Position numbers and translations under genes: made by a program. Below are positions 21,701 through 32,700 of a stretch of 64,000 nt of DNA, piece after piece. The DNA is from Balanoglossus misakiensis. Lineage: Eukaryota; Hemichordata. Location: contig CM082581.2 of NCBI GenBank assembly GCA_040954595.2, forward strand, positions 8,432,001 through 8,496,000, in the 5' to 3' direction. Each line of letters begins with the position of its first letter. The first letter of the stretch is position 1. Under the pieces are notes generated by a model. That model was not told where the DNA came from, did no database searches, and saw only the letters and a program-made list of their open reading frames with translations.

Positions 21701-24700
21701 TTACTTTAATCTTACAAAAAGAGTATTGTTTTCAGAAAGTGAATGCATTAATGCTCACAGAGGATAAAAACTGACTTATAAACTGTCCCACAACAAATCA
21801 TACAAACGCGATTATTGCCATAATAATTATCATGGTTCAGGCCTAGTACGAATTAACCCGAATGGTCGCAAATGGCAGGTGTAAGATTAAATACACGATT
21901 TCACAACGAACTTCTGATAGAAGCTAGCCGGTAACCTTCTTAGGTACGAGTTGTGGTGGTGGTGGTGGTGTGTGGGGAATTGGTTGGTGTTTTACCGGCT
22001 GCGGTGACCAATATTAACGCTTACTGGGAATTTGAGACAGAAAAGACATACTTCAATAGGTACCTCAATCCCCAAGAAAATGCTCCAACTATACAAAGTG
22101 TACTTTCTCGCAATAAGTGAATGTTTGGTGGGCGAATTAAATGCTTAATTATAAACCGTTAAAACAAAAACAACACCAAGACACGCAGAGAATTTCCAGT
22201 TTAGTGTACATCATGCTAATTTACTAAAAGTTTATACAGAATTAACGTTTAAAACATGTCTAAACGATGTTTAAAGTAGTTATGTATCGTTCCCAATTAT
22301 TCTTAAAGAGTAACAAAGGCCACACATCTCCTCTGTTGTGTTCCATGAATGGATATCATGAATATGGAATCGTTATTTATCATGACAGAAACTGCTAAGA
22401 GGTCAAAGGTCAGGCACCATAATCGCAAGTGATTAATTTTGCGCATATTATTAATTCTTTGGAAGGCGCCGCTTACACCATTATGTAATGATCGATTCAT
22501 TAGCCCACATGTGAAATAGCTGCAAAACAGAAAGAAGAGTGGAGGGGAATTGGAGCTGAGAGTGGTTTTATTGTGACGTCACGTTATGTCAGGTTAATAT
22601 GTGGCAAGTTTTCATGCACTGGTTATCATCTAACCAATGGATATTTGGGAAAGAGTTGAGATACACCATAATAAAGCGTAATTGAGAGAACAGAAACAGA
22701 AAGAGAGACAGGGAAACAGAATAATGTCAAATGAAAAAAATAAAATCTTTCCGGTCGATCACTCTTTTAATATCGTTCAGAATTAGATTTGCATAAACCG
22801 CAATTTATAACGTTAACAACCCCTACATTGTTATTCTAACTGAAATGTAACAACTGTGGGTTATCACGGCGCTCTTTGTCGGCTAAATTGCAGGAGTGTT
22901 GCTTAATTATAATAGCGCGTAACAGTTGGTTAAAATGGCCGTTCAACAAGTGTCCGTGTGGATACATATGCCTGGCAGAATTATTCGCCGTGGTGGTAGA
23001 AAGAACGATAAATAGAAAATAAATGGCAGACTTATATTGGAATGAATTGACGAATTGGTAATGCATAGGCATACCTATCAACATTAAAGGAGTCGATCTC
23101 CCTGAGCAGAAGGAACCACTGAAGTCGCACATGTGCAGTTCAAACGACACTATCCCTCCTAGGTAATACCGGACTTCTAAGAAAATAGTGGTGTACGTCA
23201 CAGAAGAATTCCGGGAAAGGGAGGGAGAGCCAGTTAACAGCAATTGCGCAAAGGTGATCGCGTTGATTTTATGATCGCAATACGGTTCTTTTAATGATCC
23301 ACCAATTTAATATTGCAAGACAGTCAATAGGGAGACAATGAACAATATTTCCCCTTGGGGTGTTAGGTTCGCGTTCATAACAAAATACATTTCAAAGGTC
23401 AATTTCGAATTGAAGGCTTATTTTTGAAGGTTTGGTAAAACTTTTATTATTTTGTACTGCTGGCGATCTCTGCTTATTTAAATTATAAATAATGAAAACA
23501 TGGCCAGTACTCGACGTTTTAACCCTTTCACAACCATTTCCCTGTATAGAGGCCCAGAAGTGATATTGAGAACAATGTAGTTGGACGAAGTTCCTATCAG
23601 GAGGGGTTGCATGTTGTTGAAGAAATGTTTCCCCATGGACTTTTTAACTCAGTTTGGTCTTCAACGAGTACAGTGAGCACTTGTTAAACGAAAATAATCA
23701 TGTTATTTTTGTAAAACTGGATGACACATTTTATTTTTAAGTTTTAAAAGCTTAATCATCTGAAAGGGCTTTTTATGGTCAAATAGGTATGATCGTTATC
23801 AATGCGCACAATGGGGGAGATTAGTCAAAAGACGAGACATGGCAACGCCCAAGCCTGTACACTAATCCAGATGATGATGTTTCTGACAACCTCCAGGCAT
23901 GAATTTGAACCAGATATACCTGGCAACAAAGTAATTTACAGTAGGTAAGCGTCAGGGTACACGAAATTTTACAGAACTAAATCGTGCAGTTTGCTATAAA
24001 ACTCCGAGGCCCGCAGCCATAACATATAATTAACAGCACAGTCCAACAAAGTCCACTGATAAAACGCGTCTAGTTTACAAGTAAATATAACAGTTTGAAA
24101 CGGTTATACGACGCTGCCCTGATGTAATTGCACAAGACAAGGCTATTAAGCAGCACCTTGGCGATAGTACGGTTATGTGTGCCCGAGTTTTGGTAGGCAT
24201 GATATGCATATTATTTGCACATTTATCATAATTAGGCGCGTATTAAAATTATACACTGAATGTGAAAACACACAAAACTCAAAGATCTATTTATAATTAT
24301 AGACGGAGAAACTTTTCGCAGGTTTTGTTGTACTGAATGGCCCTTTTGTATACTTGATCAATTATTGTCATTTCGCCATGCATCAAAACTGACTGTGCTG
24401 AATTTGACTGAACTTCAGAGACACGTTGGTCGTAACAACATCTGCTAGTATTAGCGAACTGTTTGAAAACACAATATATTCACATCATTCTTGTTTACAG
24501 TTTAACATTATCATTTCTATTCGTGCTTTAATTTTATACAAGTAAATGTTAAAGTTATTTTTATGACAAGTGAAAGCAATTAGCTGAATTCTGTAAAACG
24601 ACAAATGTACGATTTAGCAACCCCTGCCTTTTAACTATATTTACAAATTTCAATTCTGGTTAGATGTGTAAAACATATAGTCCTTTGACGGCAGAACTGT

Positions 24701-24998
24701 CTTATTGTACCGTTATATACGGTATTCACATTAAAGCAGTCTTTATTGTACTGTGTTTAGTTTGGGTCCAATTATCCATTGTCGTCTGTGCCTTGTTTGG
24801 TTTCCACATCTTAATTTCTCCCAAAAATAGATTCGTAAGCGGGTCGAAAAAGCACCAAATACATGAAATTGCTACCATAAAAAAATAATTGGCAATTTGA
24901 AAACCAATTTTGAATTTTCAAAGCCGGGTGAGCGGGAAGCTAAGTCTTTAAATATCAGTTGCCAATTTATTGGCAGAGTTGCCTCGAGCGCATACAAG

Positions 24999-25106
24999 AT
25001 GGCGGCCAACGACCAGGGTGGCTTGCTGATGCGAGCAACATTAGAATTTGCAGCAACTTCTCAGATGAGACTTTTGGGGATCACGGAGCTGCATTTGTGG
25101 CACTGA
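24999..25106 (+). other. 35-codon ORF starting in a YY1-type motif
   Basis: AAGATGGCGGCC (24996-25007) is a perfect YY1-class element overlapping an ATG, as is common at housekeeping first exons. The frame reads MAANDQGGLLMRATLEFAAT and onward and stops after 35 codons. No match is recognised. It could be the first exon of an undetected plus-strand transcript. Confidence 0.2.
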
Positions 25107-26271
25107 AACTGGTTGTGGGCTTTGTGAGATGCAAATGACTGCTTGCGACAGCAGGCACAACCTGCCAAAAAAACCTTGTGAGCTGCAGCTCATCTGGACG
25201 ACAGATCACGATGTTCCATCTAAAATATCGACAATTCATGCAATAATAAATAACTGTAATGTACAAAATCTAGGAATACACTGAACATTGCTGACAGTTT
25301 CCAGACACAACAAAACGATAAAATTAGTCTGTTGTATCAACGCTTGTGTTTATATTTTAAGAAAACAAGACACCAATATGTTTCCAAAAAGACTCGTCAC
25401 CCATTTGTGGCAAAGAACTGAAAGATGTGGGACTACCACTTTACTAATAATCGCTCCCTGAGGCATACACGACATTAAACAATGAACTTTCTAAGTTGTT
25501 TTCCAGAGCTGACCAACAGCATTCTGGGTATCAACTTGATGCTAGGATGAAACCTGTGACATGCATTACCTTTTATCTACAGTTCACACAGACCCAGAGA
25601 AAGGCCACGTGGTACATGCCCACGCCTTAGCATGCAAGGGAAGCTTCTAACAGACAGCTTACCAACATGGGGACACGTAGCAAGTTTGCATAATCCGGTT
25701 TTGTTTTTGTTTACTTCCCCAAAACTGCTAATTTTGGAAAGCGTATATTTAAAAAAAAACCATTTTGCCTGGGGGCTGTTGAGCGCCAGGCGTTTCCAGT
25801 TAACCTTAAGCTAATGACGGCCATGGGTACATGTAAGTGTAACAATTGGTGAAAGAACCAACAAGGTGTGTGTACGTGTGTATGGGGGGGGGGCTGATAT
25901 GGCCACCCATTGTGATGATACATCATAAAACTAAAAATAGGGTTAAATTAAAAGCTGGACTGTCACAGATGCACACGATGTCAGACAGCAGACTGTCGGA
26001 GGGCAATAAAACACAAAACATCATCTGTGTTTGGTTTTTACTTTCTGGTGTATTTCCATCCCTATTCACACAGGGCTCTAACACATCTGTGTGCCGATTA
26101 TCAGACTTGACTTGTTGCAGTACCAAATAAAACAGGAAAAATCACTCTCCGTCCAATAAATGTTCGCCCCGGGGGCACAGCTGTCTGAGCTCAACTGTAA
26201 ATAGATGCAAACTGGTGCTAGCATCAAGGTAAAAATATCACGCGATCTCTCACAGTAATATGTACATCCAT

Positions 26272-26277
26272 TTTATT
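26272..26277 (-). terminator. Candidate polyadenylation signal of VPS51
   Basis: Minus-strand AATAAA about 475 bp beyond the VPS51 stop codon, the first canonical signal I see in that direction. Confidence 0.45.
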
Positions 26278-26748
26278 AAGATGGTCAGCATTACCTAATT
26301 CTGCCATCACAGTTTTTAAGTTGATCTTTTCTTAATCCCCTAGTGGATTTGCGATTCACGAATAAATGCACATATATGTACAATATTTGCTATTTATAAT
26401 GAACTTTACTTCAGTTTCATTTTAGGCAATTCGCAAGTTTTTTTTATATAAAAGACTATTTCAATGTACACTTCATCTCAGATGGTACATGTATAGTCAG
26501 ATACGAGAGAGCACACAACAAAATGGCGCAGCAGAGACCTCAAGACAGACCCACAATGCATTATTTGACACTGCCTGATAATGAAAGATTACACCCTGGA
26601 GTCACACATCCCAGCTCTGGTATCTTTTTTTTGGTGGCACCCTTCTCCGACGATCCCTCCAACCTAAAATTAGCTCCAATCATGGCAGGTTTCCACGGCG
26701 ACTGGGCCGGGCTTCTACCATCACTTCTGCCAGGGTTACTCTGGCGGT

Positions 26749-29700
26749 TCATCCCCGGTCACATATCACTTCGATGACCTGCGAATACAAAACAACAGAG
26801 CAATGAATTCAGCTTAATTTTAGAACGCGATGCAGGCGACCCATCTCAGTATGAGGGTGGTACCATCCCCTGGTATAGAATCGCCCACTCTGTGTGTCTT
26901 GCTCCCTAGAGATTTCGCTTCCATGTTTCACTCTGTCATGTGACCAAAGACAAAGGCAAATGTCACAAGGACAACTGACCCTGTACAATCTCCACACTCC
27001 TTCCCACGTGACCATTTCTGGCATACACTATACTCAGCTCAAATAGATAGATCAAACTGATAACTGAGGACATTGTAAATAAAGTGTAGTAACTGCAATA
27101 TGGCAGCAGTTAAAACACTGATACGACATGAAGATCACCAGATGGAAGGTTTCCATCGCATACAATTATAGCTATCATTATAAGTCCATTAACACAAGCG
27201 GTACACAATATGGAGGGAAAAAGATTTGCCAAGGATATCGTCCTTTGTTACCCTGCGAACTCTGGCGCAGTGACATTTGGGGGGGGGGGGGCATTCACTC
27301 CGCAAAATGTTTGATATTGGCAGGAAAGATGCTGTTCAGAGTTTCCCTGCGTGTATTAAGTCCTCTTGATGTTTTGTGGAAATACCAAAAATACCCAGGT
27401 ACCATACTTGGCAGTAAATTCCTGCATGATGTCATAGGTCATCAGTGGGTCATGGTTCAAAGGTTTTTAAACATTTCAACTAACATACTAATTACAAACA
27501 TGGTGCAGGTAATATGTAGTGCCACCTTAAAACCAGTTGTGTAATTACAGAGGTGTTAATCAAGGCTGTAGGCGACAGATGTCGATTTGACTGAGATTAT
27601 CCAACAATGCATGATCGAATGACATGTACAAAATTAATGCACAAAAACTTTGGGCAAAAACCCATTTACTTAAACATATTACAATTGCATGGAAGATAGT
27701 TGTGCCAAAATGGGATAAAACTTGTGTTTAAATTCACAAAACAGTGAGTTGGTCAGTCTTTTTCAACATGACAAAAAAACCTTCAAGCCGGTGTGTTGAC
27801 TCAGATTTTTCTGCAGTCAAGCAGACATGCTGATTTCTGGAGGAGCGGAGAATGAATTTCCCACCGAAATTTGGGTCACTTTATACCAAAATCCGCAGTA
27901 TTTGGGATGGACAATCACCCTGGATGGAAATGGGTGTCTATTTTTATCATCGCTCTGGTAATTGAAAAGTGTAATGACAACATGATTTATTGGGATGGTG
28001 GGTAGGGTCCCCAACATTTTCTTTCTAATTTATTAAATTTTATTTTGGGATTGGAGTTTTTTACTGGTACCGATATCCAACTACGCAATTCACCGGCATA
28101 TTCGGAGATGGCTGCGACATTCCACGCAACAGGTGTCAAAAACTTGGGAGACATTCCCAAACATTTTCTGCCCAACATGAAATCTTGCCACCTCTAAACA
28201 CTGAACAATATCAGTAATTTCCCCGATCCTCACACTCGCAATCACAGAAGACTGAAATTCGCAAATATTTCGCAAAGTAGAATATGTTGGTCTGCGTTTT
28301 TGTGTTGAACAACAGATCTGGTGGAAAGCACATCCAATACTGGGAGCCCTTCATTCTGTTTTTTTTTTTGGCAAACGCCATTTTATGATTAACAACATCA
28401 GAACTCGAGACTAAACGTGTTGCGAGAACATTATTTTTAAATTCATGAGAATTATGGCCCTTTTGGCAGCCACTTGCTTCATGTAATCCGCATTAAGTGG
28501 TCTCTGCATACAGAAAAGAGTCATGAAACGTATAAACAGAGCGCCAAATCTGTTTACACAGGATTTAATGTCACCATTCGGTTTTGCTGGCCTCTCGTCA
28601 CAGAACAGTTTAAACATACAGTAAGCTTCACGACATGAAGTATATATTTTTTTCAAAATATTAGACTTTGTTTCGTATATTTTGAAGTGTTGATTTTGGT
28701 TTCTATCATGTCATCAATCATATTGAAGCAGCTGATCCTCTCTGAAAGTTGAGTATTACCATGCTTTTGAGAAATTTTCACAGCGAGAGTTTGGTGGGGA
28801 AAGTGTCCATTTATGACTAAGAATCACACATTCATTGAAAAAGCTGCGCTTTGTTTGGGGTTTTCAGCTTACAGCCATGATGATCATTTGTATTTTAATC
28901 GTGATAGGTTACCCTTTGGGAGCTGATCATACAAAGGACATCAGCGTTACGATTTTATTCAGGAAATCTGCAACAGCTGGCCCAGATTATTGAGCACATC
29001 AAGTTCACTGGTTTACCCCAGTCAACAATTTTTTATAATTATTTTTGCATTTCGGGTTGAATTTCTACTTGACTACAGTGAACGCAATTGTGTGAAATCG
29101 GAAACCGCAAGTATTGTAAGATACAATTATATGCAACCACTAAAAGTTAAACTTTTGACAAGCTGTTGCTTAAGGTATCACATTTTCAACAATTTATTGT
29201 AATTTTGTCGAATAACAATCTTGCATTACATATGTATGAGTATGGATTATGTATTTATAAGTGTTGATAACAAAATTATAACTATAATCAAATCATGTAT
29301 ATCTGTAGAATACTTTCTATTTAAAAAAATGCATTTTTTCTGTCATAGAACTACACCACTCACTGATCCTGAGGAGGGGAACAGAATGAATTTCACAGTA
29401 ATCCTAAAAAGGCAGAAATTACTTACACTGGAATCCATCAACACAGGCGAGATACATCGATGAACAGCACTACCCACTATCTCATCCAGTAAGAAGTGGA
29501 CCAAACTGAGAAAGAAAGATAAATAAGAGAAAAGTGACAATGAGACCAAAATCATCATCTTTTAGACAACATTTGCATTTTATGGTGAGAAGCACTTTTA
29601 GACGGCACAACTTGCATTCTAAGCTGTATACCACATACTTTTAGATACAGACGCAGGCATCGTTATTAATATCTAACAGCTACCAGTAATGCATACTTCA

Positions 29701-32700
29701 TTGCTTGAAGTCAAGTTATATAATTCAATCATGAACTGTGTGTATGATGTTTTAATGATAGAGTTCAAAAATGAGCATATTTGTCTTCAAGCATACTCCA
29801 TGGTGTGTCATGGTTGACCAGATTGTCATGTGACTACAATGACTATTTTCCTAGGGAAATAGTCACATCAACTATTACACGGTCACATGATCTGGGCACG
29901 TTCTTGCTTTGGCAAGGCAATGTGGGAGGTGTCATCTGCACAAATGTCAATAGATGGTCACGACTTGTTACATCTAGAAAAAAGTCTACCAGCAGAAATA
30001 TCAACTCAATGTAGGGACCAGTGAATTTGCGAAGGTTTTCGTATCCTGCTAATTCTGTCTCAACGATGCGACAAACTGTCACCCTATCTGGAGAGAAGGC
30101 AACTGGGAGCAAAAAAAAAAAAATTCAAACCAGTAATGGCATAATTTACCATCACGATAAGTTTAGGGGTATTTATGTTCTAAACCTGGATAGCACGAAT
30201 GACTTTTTGTTTGCTGCCACTGCACGTTTAGTCATGTCTTTATTTGGATTTCATAGAATATTTTATACTGCCAACAGTCCTATACTGGGAAATGATTGGG
30301 CCATATTACAGACTGCAGCAAAATACAACTGAAAAGCCATTAGTCTGAACAAACGATTAACAGTCCAAAGAGGGCGTTACAGTTCTACCACAGTTCTCAA
30401 TTTGTTTTATCTTTGCCAACAGACGACAGACATGACTGGGTATAATGGATTGGTTACGATCCTGTATGTCAACATGATTAGGTACCACAGTCAAATGGTC
30501 ATGTTTGTTTTGAATGAGTCAATCAGTATCACGTGTGATTTGAATCAGCCAATCAAAGCCATGCTGGATTTGAATGAGCCAATCGCAAGCACGAAAGGCA
30601 ACCGTGTTGGCCGTGTTTGATTTGGAATAAAACCTTATAACACGACTTGATCAATTGGCAACAGAGCAAACAATCAGACACGCAGTAAAGTACATCTCAA
30701 AATAGTAGTGGGGTTCATATATTTCAGATATAACTTACATTTCCCCATTTAAAATGATAACTACATAATTACATTTATTACATTAGCAGTAGTGCATGAT
30801 GATGAAGCTTATACTCTAACAACAGGCTTTACTCGCTGTATAATCATCATATCTGATGTAAGCTTACTCCTAACTGTTATTCTATCGCCATATTAAATTT
30901 ATCTTCCGATGAAATCTGTGGCTGTCATAACAATAATAATGAGAGTTTATACAGCCATCTCATTCGCACATAAGGCGATTTACACTTGTTTTCCATATGT
31001 ACCACCACATCCTAGACTGTGCTATAAATTTGAGAATGCAAAGACGAAAACTGGTCAAACAGGAGCCTGTTTTGCAGCTCACGAAACTGCACAAGACAGA
31101 CAAGTCTCCCGTTATTCACTGTAATTAGCATATAATGATGGGAACATCTGGTACAACACAAAAACGAATATAGGGTCTCGCTTCCCTGAGTCTACAGGCC
31201 AGATGACTGTGACAGTGGTTAAACACCCCGAGTTTATCTCTCAAACCCAACGCAAACACGGCCACCATAAATCCAATCACACAGTCCCTCCACACAAGAG
31301 CCCCATGATCCACTTCTCAGGGTGGCCGTACCAGCCAACACTTGCTATCTATCATCCTGTGTATTGTTAATCTAGTTTAATCCCCACTCCATGCATGCTT
31401 ATTATTATTATTACATAATCCCCTGTCACAGATGTTCACATGAGTTTCAATAACTATTTAATGTTTCCAGCCAAGCCACAAGACGGACACCAGCAAAACT
31501 AACATGAATTTTCAGCTGTGTGGCACCACTGAATACAAACATCTGAAAACCATGATGTCCACTTACTTTTCGTCTGACACAAATCTCCAAAGATACAATT
31601 GAAGATAGTGAGTGTCCACCTGTATTTGCTGCAGTCCAAATCGACCAAACGTACGGAGTCTAACACACTCTAGGAACGTCTGAAAAAAAATAGAACAAAA
31701 AATACATTTAGATTTCAGGAAACCAATGATTGGTGCGTTGTTTTTGGTGTGTATATGTGCATATTATTTTGGATGCCTTCAAAACAAACAAAAGGAATAC
31801 AGAAAACCTATTTTCAAATTTTATAAATATTTTCCAACCTACTGAGCATTGAATTGAAACCACATATTCTTTCAACTCGTCCTAACATTCTACATTTACA
31901 TTTTTAATTATCAGAATTTTCACAAGTGTGCCAAGAGTTTTTCAAACAAGAGGGAACCACATTCGTGCATTTCAAACCAGCTATGACCAGTTTCAGCAGC
32001 TGGAAAACGGGCAAGGCCAGTTTGAGAGGTTACCGTCTGGTTGTCGCCAGTTTCAGGAGTTTCACACGGGATACAACCAGCTATCTCCTCATAAAAGGCT
32101 CTACATGCCTATTCACAAGCTGTGTTTTAATTGACAGCATTAGACATGTTTTGGATTCACAATACAAAACTGAGACATCTTTGCTGATGTTGCATCACTA
32201 AATATTCAATATTCAAAAATTTTCATCTCAACAACTTGTATTTCTTTTTCTATTGAAAGAAATAGAATCTCAAATATATATTGAGTATTCCCTGATATTA
32301 TAAATAATATCATCACATGTTTCCCTTGTAAAGCGTAACTATCCTTTTCCCAACAACACTATCATATTATCTTTTAGCTTTTGCACATCCAACATCTGAT
32401 ATATTGGTTATGACTGTGTGAATAGGTACATGCTATTCAATAAAAATACCAAACGATTGTCTCTGAAGAATAAAAAATGTACAATTCGAATCTAAAGAAC
32501 TCAGCAACTGATATTATCATTTGCTGAGACACGTCTAATCTTGTTTCCATCCAATAAAGGTGACAATGTTTGATTTCAGTGGGAAAAATATCGGGAATTG
32601 AATTGCATTGTGCTGTAGAAGACAAACAATACAAGAGCAGATAATTACATTAGTAAAAGAACAAAGGTTCTCATATCATGTATGGGATGGGAAACTTGTT

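Larger units (their letters stand above)
13131..26271. other. 13-kb interval without a recognisable gene
   Basis: Between FAXC copy 2 and the VPS51 3' end I find no exon of a known family on either strand. CpG-rich patches occur around 13.6, 14.65-15.75 and 17.0-17.9 kb. The rest is AT-rich with homopolymer runs and short microsatellites such as GGT repeats near 21.95 kb. The low-confidence candidates inside it are listed separately. The interval could be a cis-regulatory landscape, could hold non-coding transcripts, or could hide fast-evolving exons. Confidence 0.6.

Noticed and set aside
26523-26777. 84-codon plus-strand ORF beginning MAQQRPQDRP
   Set aside because: It is antisense to the last VPS51 exon and 3' UTR, whose coding sense is well supported. 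No independent evidence for a gene.
29343-29427. Read-through C-terminus for VPS51 ending in SGSVSGVVL
   Set aside because: A GTAAGT donor ends the exon at 29427, and the true conserved tail VIEVICDRG was found at 26778-26749 with a correct acceptor and phase.
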